DNA of 64,000 bases from assembly GCA_944739405.2 (NCBI GenBank), contig OX123182.2, positions 91,876,051-91,940,050 of the forward strand, in the 5' to 3' direction. Origin of the DNA: Euclidia mi. Lineage: Eukaryota; Arthropoda; Insecta; Lepidoptera; Erebidae. The first letter of the stretch is position 1; every line of letters starts with the position of its first letter. Below the pieces are notes generated by a model. That model saw only the letters and a program-made list of their open reading frames with translations. It was not told the origin of the DNA and ran no database searches. The position numbers and the translations under genes were made by a program. This document shows, in pieces, positions 1 to 12,300 of the stretch.

Positions 1-642
1 TTTCATTTTATCAAGAACTTTTTGTCAGCGTCTTGTAACCGCTTTTTTGAGTTGCATTTCTATCAAGACAATTCCTTGACAATCTGAGTAAATATTTCTA
101 GGTCAGCCATACTCAACCTTTTTTAAGCCTGGGCCACATAATTGCTACTGTTTAATCTTGCGGGCCGCAGTAATTTACCTACGTACAGCCGAACAACTTT
201 CCGCTAGACCACCATAAGGGCGAGAAACGCTCAGCAAGACATCGTCGCTTCCAGCACTACTTTACCCGCACATTGACATTCGTATACAAAACTAGTTTCT
301 AGAGTGCTTCGACTCAATGAGCGAGTCAAGTGATTTTTTTTCAAACTGGTCCACCGCCGACTTGTTTGATTGTACCTATGCCGCCTACGTCTTTTACTGA
401 GCTATAATGCTCTATCTATGTACCAAATTTCATCAAAATCGATTCAGTGGTTTAGTCGTGAAAGCGTAACAGACAAACAGAGTTTCTTTCGCATTTGTAA
501 TATTAGTGGGTAAGTGGGGATTACGCCGACAGTAAAATAAAACTATACAGGCTGTATAAAGACCCATAACGAAAACTGAAATCCCATATTGTACCAATTA
601 TAATGATTTTTTTTTACTTCGACACCATACCTGGGAAGTTAC

Positions 643-1623
643 CTTCCTTCCACTCGACACCACCAAAACGACACCATCGGTGGTGTCGTATGGAATCACT
701 AGTCCATACGACACCACCGACTAATAGTGAGGTTACCTACATACAAAGTTGTTGATATGAAAACTCCAATTAAGTTCAAGCAGTTTCATTAATGAGGTAT
801 GTCATTTGATAAAGTTTATATTTATCTGTCACTCAAATGGTCATCTTGACATTGTTCATTGCAATTTGCATATTATTGTCTTTTCGTCCGAATATTTTAA
901 TTTTTCACAATGGACATGGATACTACTATGTTCACTGTGCTATTACTATTGTATTTAGAAATATATAAATACTTAATAACATAATTTAGAAAGTATGGAG
1001 AGTCAATCAATTTTGAGTTTTCAACCTAAATACCAACTCTCGCCCGATGATGTGTTTGAAATGCAGGATACTCAAGAGTATGTTGTAGAGTGTAGAGATG
1101 ACGACGTCACACCAGACATTTATATGTCCGTGAAAACGCAAACGGAACAAAATATGAAGGATAATTGTACCCAAACGGACCACTCGAGTGATGCTCAGAT
1201 TGTATTAAATACAGCAAAATTGTTGGCTGAAAGTTTTTTTCCCGGAAAAAACACACTAAAAAAAAAGTTCATTAAGGCCTATTACAAGCACGTAACAACA
1301 ATTGTGGACACGCTGCAGGACTAGTTTTCCGGTCCGTTCTTTAATACCTACATAACTACTTACTTCACTGAAATAAAAAAATAATATTTCATAAACTCTG
1401 TTTTATTAATTATCGTTTAACTATAGATAACTTCAAATAATAACTTTGGGGTCGGATCAATGTATGTGATGTTGTCTGATATTTATTTATTTATTTTAAT
1501 GAACTGGGAGCTGTTAGTCAAAAACACGCGTTTCTGGACATCACTAGGGTGGTGTCGTATGGACTAGAGATTCCATACGACACCACGGATGGTGTCATTT
1601 TGGTGGTGTCGAGTGGAAGGAAG
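643..1623. mobile_element. 981-bp DNA element with 76-bp TIRs, unclassified (Mutator-like?)
   Basis: The 76-bp terminal inverted repeats start CTTCCTTCCACTCGACACC and differ at only three positions. A 10-bp direct duplication, GGGAAGTTAC, lies at 633-642 and 1624-1633; the boundary could also be read as 8 bp. Related MITE copies supply the empty site (for example around 23310), which shows that this segment is an insertion. Long TIRs with an 8-10 bp duplication suggest a Mutator-like or P-like family, but no transposase is recognised. The TIRs contain internal inverted GGTGTCGTATGG motifs. The only ORF inside is the 109-aa one at 995-1324. Confidence 0.8.
995..1324 (+). CDS. Hypothetical 109-aa protein inside a DNA element
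   Basis: I do not recognise this protein. It has an uninterrupted ATG-to-TAG frame of 109 codons. The middle is acidic with two 'TQT(E/D)' motifs (KTQTEQ and CTQTDH, around residues 47-62). The C-terminus is basic and helical-looking (KKKFIKAYYKHVTTIVDTL). No signal peptide or membrane segment is visible. A TATA-like stretch (tatataaatac) lies about 35 bp upstream, and several AATAAA-type signals follow at about 1370-1385, so it has the layout of a small gene. It occupies the centre of the 981-bp TIR element. It might be a remnant or accessory protein of the parent transposon. It lacks any visible DDE/RNase H motif. Confidence 0.5.
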   Translation: MESQSILSFQPKYQLSPDDVFEMQDTQEYVVECRDDDVTPDIYMSVKTQTEQNMKDNCTQTDHSSDAQIVLNTAKLLAESFFPGKNTLKKKFIKAYYKHVTTIVDTLQD

Positions 1624-2307
1624 GGGAAGTTACTGGTCCAGGAGATATTGAGGCTGAAAGTCACTATAGATTTTTTCTAATTAGGTACAAAATCGATGAA
1701 TTTACCCTGCCACTGTGTTCTATAGATGTCATTGATGCATTGCGAACATTGCACGCGTGCACTTTTAATTGCGGTTTAAAAAATGTGGCAACTTCAAAAA
1801 GAGATTTCGTTTCCCAGGTATTATTTTTGCTTCGTATAACTTGGTATGATGTCCAAAACGAGTAGACTTCGGTTTAGTGATATGTCTCGCCACAGAGTAC
1901 ATTTTAAAATCCGCGCGCACTCGCGTGATAACCGCTGAGCACATAATTATGTAGTAATATGTAGTGTTCTGTTTACGAAATAAGGGAGAAAACATGAGTA
2001 AATGCGTGAATTAATTAATACGCAAATTTTACGTCATTTTGAACCCTTATCTAATAAGTAATACTCCTGTTAAAAAGTACTGGGTTATGCCGCAGTTCGG
2101 GCCGCACTAAAAAGGGTAGCGGGCCGCAGGTTGAGTATGGCTGTTCTAGGTATAGGAAATTTTCGGTCATTGTGATCATAGTGGCTAGCACTTTTATAAA
2201 GTTCGTGCCCCTCAAACAAAATAAAACCACAAAAATATATATGGATGTATATAATTTGAACCTTTTAAACAAAACCTGGTAAAATAAGACCAATATAAAA
2301 TTTGTGT

Positions 2308-3334
2308 TCACTTGTCACTCTTGCCCCAGCCGAGGAACCCTTTGACAAGACCAGTGAGGCCAGCTCCTTGTTTCTTACCATCAGCCGCGCCGGTCTTGTC
2401 GTCCAAGTTCGGGAATTCTACAAAGTTGCAAGCCAAGTCGAAGAACAAAGGCTTGCAAGGAATTGCTTCCATAGACGGCGGCATTTTGTAGATGTTAGGA
2501 TTCTTAGTAAGAACTTGAGTGTCCTCACGATACTCGTCCAAACGGTCCACTAGCGGCTTCTTATCCTTATACTTCCCACTAGTATACTTCATGTCCTCAT
2601 CCTGTTCCTCGTCGTCTTCCAGCACCGAATCAGCATGGACTTCAAACTTGCTGCTCTCAATATCCTTCTTCAAGTCCTGTAGCTTGTCAATGAGCAGCTT
2701 CTCAGTGAGTTTGCTGGCGAGCGCTTCTGCGGTGTAGTTGTTGCACCTCTCCAGCATCGCCAATGCCTCCCTGAAGCGGCGGAGAGTAGTGAGCACTTGA
2801 GCGATGTAGTAACAGCGGAATGCGCGGTAAGCCTTCGTTTGTATTTCAATTTCCTGCTGGTAGGCTGCATCGGTTTCAAAACCTGGTAGCTGCTGCAGCT
2901 CGGTAAAGTTCTGCAAAATGATTTCGTACAATCTTGTCAAGTCCTGAGGACGGACCTTCTTGCCATCCATCTGGATGTTGTTCTTGCGAGCTTCCTCAGC
3001 TTGCTGCACGAGTAAGTTGTTCCTCTGGATGGTGCGCATCAGACGAACATACATCAAATAAGACAGCAAGTAGTTGACGCTGGACATCTGCGTCTCTGAA
3101 GCAGACTTCAGTTTCGGATCACTCTTGATCTCATCTTTGAGCGCTGAAATAGCATCCTTGCAATCCATCAGAATGTTTTCTAGGATGTCGATCTTAGCTT
3201 GCACGGTCTCTGCGTTGGCGACCGACTTGTCCAAGTCCTGCAGAGCGATGAGGAACAGGCGAACCTTCTCCGGGCGCACGGTGACGCGACGACCGCGCCA
3301 TTCCACTTCATGCATCACCCCGGAACGGGATTCC
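2308..3334 (-). CDS. Srp68: SRP68 coding exon 6 (terminal)
   Basis: 1027 bp from a TTCTAG acceptor to the TGA at 2308-2310. It reads AKESRSGVMHEVEWRGRR at its start and contains the C-terminal half of the protein: long helices, an acidic stretch (LEDDEEQDEDMK) and the conserved PCKPLFFDLACN end with a glycine/lysine-rich tail (GLVKGFLGWGK). This is the SRP72-interacting half. Confidence 0.95.
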
Positions 3335-6300
3335 CTAGAAAGGAAGGACAGTTAGATTATAGGTAAGTTACAAGTGTGTTATAATTTATAACACACTTAA
3401 TTCATCAGTCAGTTTAGTAATAACTAAACATAGACAAATAGCCCCGGATTTTACCGCCTGCGAAACTGCCGATACTTATCACATTTGTCGAATTTGCATT
3501 GTCAGCAAAAAACAGTGGATTAAAAACATAATATCGAATTTACTTTACAATAAATATATTTTCAGAATGCTGTTTCAGAGTTTAAAAAAATAATGTACAA
3601 GTGCTGCATGCAGCTTTATAAGGCTGATATTGATAACAAGTGTTTTAAAACCTTTTTTTTATCAGTACTGATTTAATTTTATAAAATGTCCATACATATT
3701 TGTTTGGTGTCAATTTGCAAGCAATACGTATATAAAAAGATACTGTCTAGCCATATCTCACGCCTCCCTTGGTTTTAGATTCCATAGATAGCTCACGCTC
3801 CTAGATTCGTTACCAGAGGGCCTAAACAAATGGCATTCAATAAGCAATATCTCTATTTGCTAAGTGCCAAAGTATATGGAACTGGCAAAGGCCTTCGATA
3901 TATCACGTGGACGACGAAGACAAAAAAGAAGAAAAGAGTAGCTTACGTTACTATGGCAACCAAACAATATCGATATTAGAAATGAGAAGCGAATGCTACT
4001 TGTATAGCACATGAGTTAATAAACCGAACAGAGACAAAGCTTCTTAAGAGCTTGTAAATTTGTTACCTATTTTGATAGGGTTGTCACAATAGGTTAAGAC
4101 AAATTAAACAAAACTTTTGTCAAATAATTTTATTATTATGTTAGAAACCTTTACAAATTACTTACTCTTATAATTTTCTTTAATTTATTGTTTCTTTTAA
4201 TGGTATGGTAAATTCTGAATCTAACATAATTATAGTTCTTTTTTTAAGTAATCCGACGGGAAACACAAGGCATATCAAATTTACAATCTTCAATACGTTT
4301 AAGTATTTCGTTGCCAACATTGACAATATCTATTTCGTGATCAAAGTATTCGCGAAACTTTTGCTCGAGCAATTCAACAAATGCGATAAAATTATCAGGA
4401 GGTATAATTAAAAAACCCAATTGTACGTTACCATCGTTAAAATCTTTATAATGACTGAATTACTTCTTCTAGTATTATTCATACACACAGTACAATAAAC
4501 AACCATTATTAATAATAAAATAGCACGTTTTTACATTAAAATGTTAAAACTTCTAACGTACAAAACAAAGAACGTGCGTCGTAATAACCCTGAGATTGTC
4601 AACTGCCTGTGCCTACGTAAACCGGTTTTTCCCAGTCTCGCCGCGTACACGACAAGTGGCCAGTAGTCACGCACATATGCGCCGCGTGCTTGTAGTAGTG
4701 CAACCGATGCGCGCTGTTGTATGAAGCTTTGTCTCTGTTCCGTTTATCTACTCATGTGTTGTATACTACTTATGTATGACTAGCTTTCGCCCGCGGCTTC
4801 GCCCGCATGAAATTTTAATAAAGTGTTGCCTTTGTACTTCCCCAGGTTTCAGACTATCCATTTCAAATTTCATCACAAACGGATCTGCACACTAGTCGTG
4901 TAGCATACATATAAACAGATAATACTTAACATTACTTTTGTTTTCATAGCCGTCAAACTTCAGGTAAATATTATGTAGGTATATTATTTAAGTTATTGAA
5001 GAGCTTATGTATCTACTGAATAGAATAGCAGCAAACCGCCCCTCCGCCCTGCGCCGCTGCGTTTAAGCGCGCCAAGCGCCAACTCATAGTAAGCGCTTTT
5101 AATGCCGCTGCGCTTAGGTCAATTATATCGTTATAACTTTTAAACTATTCGTCCAAACGTACCCACTGTAAAGACAAAGTTCGTCTACATTAAATACCGA
5201 AGGCAATAAATCTATCAATTTTGAAAACAATTTGATAACTACTCTAGAATGAGCATAGTAAAAAAACATATTTTATTATGTTATACTGTTTTATTACAAT
5301 AAAAATTATGTAGTTAGGTTATGTACCAAAAGCTAAAAAGTAATTCGGTAAGTCCTAGCTGCCAGATCGCACCAAACTTCTCATCAATCTAGGTGTATTG
5401 ATCAGACAAATATAAAACCGTTGGGCAAGTGAAATTTCTATCATAATGTTTATTCTGGATATGCTACGTCCAAAATTAAAATAAATGTTTTTTTAGTTTA
5501 TTTTATTTTCAAGTTTTTAGTTTTGTTGTTAGTTGATACTTCTCATTCTATTTTCATAGTGAGCCCTTTTCTACCAATCAAACCCTGTCATTCGATATCC
5601 ATATTGAGGTATTTGAGGCAAATAGGTAATCCACCATTTTGTGGCAGCGGCCATCTTGGATTTTTCATAGTGAGCTCTATTCTACTAATCAAGCCCTTTC
5701 ATTTGATACCCATATTAAGGTTTTTATGGCAAATATGTAATCAGCCATTTTGCTACGACAGCCATCTTGGATTTTTCTTAGTGAGCTTTATTCTACAAAT
5801 CAAGCCCTTTCTTTTGATACCCATATTGAGATATTTCTGATAAATAAGTAATCCGCCATTTTGTGGCGGTAGCCATCTTGGTTTTTTTATAGTGAGGTCT
5901 TTTCTACCAATCAAGCCCTTTCCTTTGATACCCATATTGAGATATTTCTGAAAAATAAGTAATCCGCCATTTAGTGGCGGTAGCCATCTTCGATTTTTCG
6001 TAGTGAGGTATATTCTACCAATAAAGCCCTTTCATTTGATACCCATATTGAGGTATTTGTGGAAAATATGTAATCAGCCATTTTATGGCGGCAGCCATCT
6101 TAGATTTTTCATAGTGAGCCTATTCTACCAGTCAAGCCATTTCATTCGATGCCCATATTGAGGTATTTGTGGCAAATATGTAATACGCCAGTTTGCGGCG
6201 ACAGCCATCTTGGATTTTTTATAGTGAGCTCTATTTTACGAATCAAGCCCTGTCATTTGATACCCGTATTGAGGTATTTGTGGAAAATAAGTAATCCGCC

Positions 6301-9300
6301 ATTTTGTGACGGCGGCCATCTTGAATTTTCATATTGAACTTTTTATGATAAACAATTTCACTCTACATTATCTTCAAGTAACTTTAACGGTTTAGGCAAT
6401 GCACGCGAAGACAGCTTTCGGAGCTCAGGATTTTTCCCGACTTAGTTGATAATGTTCCTTATATTATGGCAACATTATACAAAATCTTTATAAATTGTAG
6501 CCTATGTGTTATTCTGATGTATAAACTATATTACTGTAAAGTTTCATCCAAATCCGTTCAGTAGTTTTTGCGTGAAAGATTAACAAACATCCATACATCC
6601 ATCCATCCATCTATACATACATCTTCACAAACTTTCACATTATAATATTAGTAGGATAGGACTAGCTAGCTGTGCTCGCGGTTACACTCGCTTTATTTAT
6701 GGCTACTGCTCAGCACCCTTGCTCATAATGTGCCGTTATATTACCTATAATCTGCCTCAACAAATGGAATGTAAAAGAGAAAATTAATTATCCAAATAGG
6801 ACCAGGGATTTCTGAGATTAGTCCGTTCAACCAAACAAACTTTTGAGCTTTATAATAGTACTATAGATTGATACAAGGAATAATACCATTGATGCGTACT
6901 TAGCCTGAGCCATGAGCGAGTCCAAGTTCTCGATGAGTCCTTGTCCGCGCATCGCCACCAAGTCGCCGGCCGCCGACTCGTCGCCAATGTTGTACGCGCA
7001 GTAACGCAGGCTCGGCTTTAGCTCCTCCACCTGACACAAAGGCACAATCATTTATTTATCTGGCTCCGGTGTGACGGTTATGAACGACAAAGTAACAGAC
7101 TCTACATTAAGTCGCACTATACGGGGCCCTGATTATCAGAAATGATGGGCACAAAACATAATAATATTAATTAAATTGGCACACAGAACATAGATATAAG
7201 TTTCTGATTTTAAGTTATGAATCATAGATAACATTTGAAATACATAGGTACAGGGTGTCACAAGACCCATCATCAAGCCGAAGTCTATTCGTTGTGGACA
7301 TCATGCCAAAAGTTTTCACAATTTTGAAACCGCAATCAAAGGCGCGCGCGCGTGCATTGCTCGAAATACCTACTTATCCATGGGGTCAAAGGGCATCTAA
7401 AGAACACATTGGCGGGGTAAATGCATCGATTTTGTACCTAACTAGAGGACGCCAGCAGCTACGCCTGCATTTTTTTTTTAATTTACCCGTTTCGGCCGAT
7501 CCCGTGGGAATTTCGGGAAATCCCTTCTTAGTACACCCCTACGGTCCTCAAGGAACATACATGCCAAATTTCAACTTCCTGCGCCCAATAGTTTCGGCTG
7601 TAGCGTGTCTGTCAGTCAGTAACGCAAGGATTTTATATATTAAGACTAGAGGACGCCAGCAGCTACGCCTGCATTTTTTTTTAATTTACCCGTTTTGGCC
7701 GATCCCGTGGGAATTTCGGGAAATCCCTTCTTAGTGCACCCCTTCGGTCCCCAAGGAACATACATGCCAAATTTCAGCTTCCTGCGCCCAATAGTTTCGG
7801 CTGTAGCGTGTCTGTCAGTCAGTCAGTAACGCAAGGATTTTATATATTAAGATTAGAAAAAATCCATACTAACTTTGAGCCTCAATATCTCGTGAACCAG
7901 TAATTTCCCAGATATGGTGCCGAAGTAAAAAATGTTCGTAGTGATTGGTACAACATGTGATTTCAGTTTTCGTTAAGGGTCTTTTTACACCCTGTATATA
8001 TTGTATTGTAATGCAAATGTATTAAATTCAGGTACGTAAAATGTTTATAAACGTCGCTTAGTTTATAAACCAAGCGACGTTAATAAACATTTTGACAATA
8101 AAACATTACAGGTTCTAAACTAGATCCTTGCGAGATGCCTAAAGTCATGAAGCACAAACATGGCTCCAACTTGCTATGGACAAATAAATCTAGATGAAAA
8201 CTAAGCATTTGAGATAATTAATAATATTCATACTATTCATAGATAGGAACGAAACCAATTAGGAATATTGTCGATGTTTTTCAGCCATGGATAGTTGTTT
8301 TAATAACAATCTGACACATGCAAGGTATTTGCCCCGTGTATGAGACAGTATGGAGGGTGGAAGGTCTGGTTCTATTTCTGCAGTCCCGCGTGTATGAGAT
8401 ATTGAAATGGAGGGCGAATACTACTCGTCTAACGGCCGGTTAGTAGAGAGGGTGATATGGCTGAGCGGCGCCCTGCAGCTCCACCTGCAGGGCGCCGCTC
8501 AGCCACGTGTGTATAAGACAGCAGAGAGACGAGCCACTAGACACTACAGTACCTTCTGCTTGTAGACGGCGCGCTCGTCTATGGGCACGGCGGCGCACAG
8601 CTTGTCGAGCACGAGGTGCGCGCGGCGCAGGCAGTCGGCGGCCGCGCGCCACTGCTGCAGCTCCACCTGCAGGGCGCCGCTCAGCCACGTGTGTATAAGA
8701 CAGCAGAGAGACGAGCCACTAGACACTACAGTACCTTCTGCTTGTAGACGGCGCGCTCGTCTATGGGCACGGCGGCGCACAGCTTGTCGAGCACGAGGTG
8801 CGCGCGGCGCAGGCAGTCGGCGGCCGCGCGCCACTGCTGCAGCTCCACCTGCAGGGCGCCGCTCAGCCACGTGTGTATAAGACAGCAGAGAGACGAGCCA
8901 CTAGACACTACAGTACCTTCTGCTTGTAGACGGCGCGCTCGTCTATGGGCACGGCGGCGCACAGCTTGTCGAGCACGAGGTGCGCGCGGCGCAGGCAGTC
9001 GGCGGCCGCGCGCCACTGCTGCAGCTCCACCTGCAGGGCGCCGCTCAGCCACGTGTGTATAAGACAGCAGAGAGACGAGCCACTAGACACTACAGTACCT
9101 TCTGCTTGTAGACGGCGCGCTCGTCTATGGGCACGGCGGCGCACAGCTTGTCGAGCACGAGGTGCGCGCGGCGCAGGCAGTCGGCGGCCGCGCGCCACTG
9201 CTGCAGCTCCACCTGCAGGGCGCCGCTCAGCCACGTGTGTATAAGACAGCAGAGAGACGAGCCACTAGACACTACAGTACCTTCTGCTTGTAGACGGCGC

Positions 9301-12300
9301 GCTCGTCTATGGGCACGGCGGCGCACAGCTTGTCGAGCACGAGGTGCGCGCGGCGCAGGCAGTCGGCGGCCGCGCGCCACTGCTGCAGCTCCACCTGCAG
9401 GGCGCCGCTCAGCCACGTGTGTATAAGACAGCAGAGAGACGAGCCACTAGACACTACAGTACCTTCTGCTTGTAGACGGCGCGCTCGTCTATGGGCACGG
9501 CGGCGCACAGCTTGTCGAGCACGAGGTGCGCGCGGCGCAGGCAGTCGGCGGCCGCGCGCCACTGCTGCAGCTCCACCTGCAGGGCGCCGCTCAGCCACGT
9601 GTGTATAAGACAGCAGAGAGACGAGCCACTAGACACTACAGTACCTTCTGCTTGTAGACGGCGCGCTCGTCTATGGGCACGGCGGCGCACAGCTTGTCGA
9701 GCACGAGGTGCGCGCGGCGCAGGCAGTCGGCGGCCGCGCGCCACTGCTGCAGCTCCACCTGCAGGGCGCCGCTCAGCCACGCCGCGTACGCGCCCGCCTC
9801 CAGCTGCGTGCGCGCGTCGCACACGCCGCTCACCTACACACACACACACACACACACACATCACTAGCCTATACTCAATGTTGCACTTCATTGTATGTAA
9901 TGGTGGTTAATGTAGCATAAAGCACAATAGCAGAGCACGCTAATTTTATTTCGCACCTAATAGCAAGTTCATTCGGCTCTCGTTCGTGCTAAAAATAGCA
10001 TATAGCATATAGAATCAAACATCGCACCGACGCGACGGCGCATCGCACTTCGCACGTTCGCAGCGCTGCGAATTGCGATATTTGCGATCAGTCTTCGCGT
10101 GCTAACGCGAGCAGCCAGACGTGAATTTGCGTGGCGTGCGAATTTTAGCTGTTCGACGGCTCGCGCGATTTATGTAGGCATATAAGTACGCGAGTTATTT
10201 TACGTTCTCAAAAGTTAAGTGTATTGTGTTTGATTTAAAAAAAACTGTGATAGGACACGTACGAGGGGAGTTCAATGTATTCTCGGTATCGAAGTGATAT
10301 ACTATTGATAAGGATAATTTAATTACCTCATCAGTTAATGACACTCTTTGAGGGTATAAATACAAAATTTCATTTAATTGCCACCATTAGTATTCAAGAT
10401 ATCATTGCGAAAAGACAACTATGATGACTGATTCGACAATGATGAAAAAAATCAAGCATCGTGCAGTGATAAAATTCCTCACAAAACAAGGAAAAACTCA
10501 AAAAATTATCCATGAAGAAATGGTGGCTGTTTACTAAGATTCTGCGCCTTCATTATCTACAATTCAGAAGTGGTCAAGTGAATTCAAACGGGATAGAGAG
10601 AGCATTGAAGACGACCCCCGCGCTGGTGGGCCAATTTGTGCCGCTACTGAAGAAAACGTCAAATTAGTCGAAAAACTTGTACTTGAAGATGCCCGTGTAA
10701 GAGTGAAAACATTAGCAGAAATGACTAAGCTATCTGTGGGTACCATTCACACAATCCTTCATGAGCGCCTGAATTTGTCAAAGGTCAGTGCAAGATGGGT
10801 GCCGCGAATGCTCACCGCGCTACAGAAACAAGTGCGAGTTGACTGTTGTAAGGAGTTTTTGGACCTCTGTGGTGAAAACCCGCAAAGTATTTTCGATCGG
10901 ATTGTTACTGGTGATGAAACGTGGGTTCATCACTATGACCCTGAGAGCAAGCAAGAGTCTCTGCAGTGGCACAAAAGAGGATCAGACCCGCCGAAGAAGT
11001 TCAAAGTCACTCCGTCCGCAGGAAAGCTCATGGCCACGGTGTTTTGGGATTCTAAGGGAATCTTGCTAATCGAGTACCTACACAAAAAAAGGTCAAAGTA
11101 TTACTGCTGCATCATACGCAACCACCCTGCGTAATTTAAAGGAGGCAATTAAAGAAAAAAGACGTGGAAAATTAACCGCAGGTGTGTTGCTGCTTCACGA
11201 CAACGCACTATGGTTCGTCTAGAACAAGCTAGCTAGACAAAAACAACTCTTAAATTCCTGGAAGTTAATTACTATTACGAACTCATTACCCCTATACATT
11301 GAGGATTACACCTATTAATTATCAATACTACCCTCATTAAGAGCGTCATTAAGGTATGTTTATAAGATGTTGACTATTTAAAGGGCATTCATTTGCATTT
11401 TTACATCATATTTGATAGCATTGTTTATGTCACTAAAAGAAATTTGTGAAAGTGTTTTTGTGATGGATTGTATACGTAAGGGTAAGTAGTTATATTTTAT
11501 TTCATTTTCAACATGGGAACTTCATTCTTTAGTCTTATAAAATGAAATGTTTGAATTTTCACCCACTTTTTTACTCATTTTTTCAAATTCATCGGTCAAA
11601 TAATAACATGTCCCCACTTGTCCCCACCGTAGAACCTATCATATACGATTCTCATAAGTGTCTAGTAGTTATACGTAAAAAAATTCATTGCGATATATTT
11701 GCACAACTAATTTTTATTTATTTTTTTCTTTCAACAGTTTTTACCGTCTCAAGAATGGATTTTTTCGAAGAATGGCTGAAACACCCGAAGGAAACGCGGA
11801 ATGAGGAGCTCTTTCGGTTTATATCTTTGAGATATAATTTTGATGGTGTTACGGAGCAGTCTCTGCGAGATATTAAAGTACTAATCTCAAGATATTCAAC
11901 GAAATTTGCTGAAAAGTGGAGCAGCTGTGGAAGAAATCGAGAGCGATTCCTACAAAAGTATTCGACGTGGCTGGAGGGTCTTGACATATCTTTCGATGTG
12001 TCCGTTTATTTATCTCTGCCAACTACATCTGGAGAACCGGGACCCGGAAGACCTACTAAAGATTTTGAACATTCTAGTCTCAAAACGAAGAGACGACGTG
12101 TAGACGATCTATTACAGTCCAGAAGTGCTAGTGAATTAATTTACGCCGCTGAAGTGTCAGCTCGAATCTCGGGTCAGAGAAGTGTAGCACGTCAAATTAA
12201 AGATGTGACTAGTGATCCTTCAATAACCAAGACCACGAGTGAAGAAAGTGCCCCCAGGAGTTTAACAAGTGAGGAAGCTTTAGCGTACTACGTTGATAGT

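Larger units (their letters stand above)
548..1899 (+). mobile_element. CAGGGTGT MITE, copy A (interrupted)
   Basis: This is a copy of a ~400-bp family with ends near CAGGGTGT, flanked by TA, as seen cleanly at 27816-28211. The left end at 548 reads CAGGCTGTATAAAGACCC. The right end is diverged near 1899. The copy is split by the 981-bp element at 643-1623; about 360 bp of MITE sequence remain. The family has no coding capacity and looks like a Tc1/mariner-type MITE from its TA flanks. Confidence 0.75.
104..2143. mobile_element. Non-autonomous hAT-type element
   Basis: A perfect 16-bp terminal inverted repeat begins CAGCCATACTC at 104 and returns at 2128-2143. It is flanked by a perfect 8-bp target duplication, TTCTAGGT (96-103 and 2144-2151). 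A CA-G start and an 8-bp duplication are the hAT hallmarks. No hAT transposase is visible inside. The interior holds a MITE copy (548-1899) that itself contains another element (643-1623), so this is a three-level nest. The right end lies about 160 bp downstream of the SRP68 stop codon. Confidence 0.85.
7251..7994 (-). mobile_element. CAGGGTGT MITE, copy B (interrupted)
   Basis: Ends CAGGGTGT (7251) and ACACCCTG (ending 7994), flanked by TA. It is inverted relative to copies A, C and D. It is interrupted by two head-to-tail Helitron copies (7442-7852). The MITE sequence on both sides is continuous with the uninterrupted copy D. Confidence 0.85.

Noticed and set aside
5523..6337. ORFs with repeated 'HLGFFIVSSIL' and 'PILRYLWQI' phrases
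   Set aside because: They are translations of the minisatellite units, with no start context or other coding signs.
7255..7734. 159-aa ORF
   Set aside because: It crosses a MITE-Helitron junction and two Helitron copies. Repeat translation only.
8506..8530. Resemblance of 'GTGTATAAGACAG' in each array unit to a Tn5 mosaic end or sequencing adapter
   Set aside because: The match lacks two internal bases of the mosaic end and is embedded in intron sequence that recurs identically. It is worth remembering when testing for artefact but is not evidence of Tn5.
8458..9781. Possible CRISPR-like array (regular direct repeats)
   Set aside because: The repeats are 182 bp with no unique spacers, in a eukaryotic gene.
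8440..9910. Many overlapping 99-145 aa ORFs on both strands
   Set aside because: All are translations of the 182-bp array in wrong frames. Only the phase-0 frame of 9645-9833 matches SRP68.
11718..11987. Minus-strand ORFs overlapping the Transib gene (also 12660-12995 and 13068-13319)
   Set aside because: Antisense shadows of the intact transposase frame.
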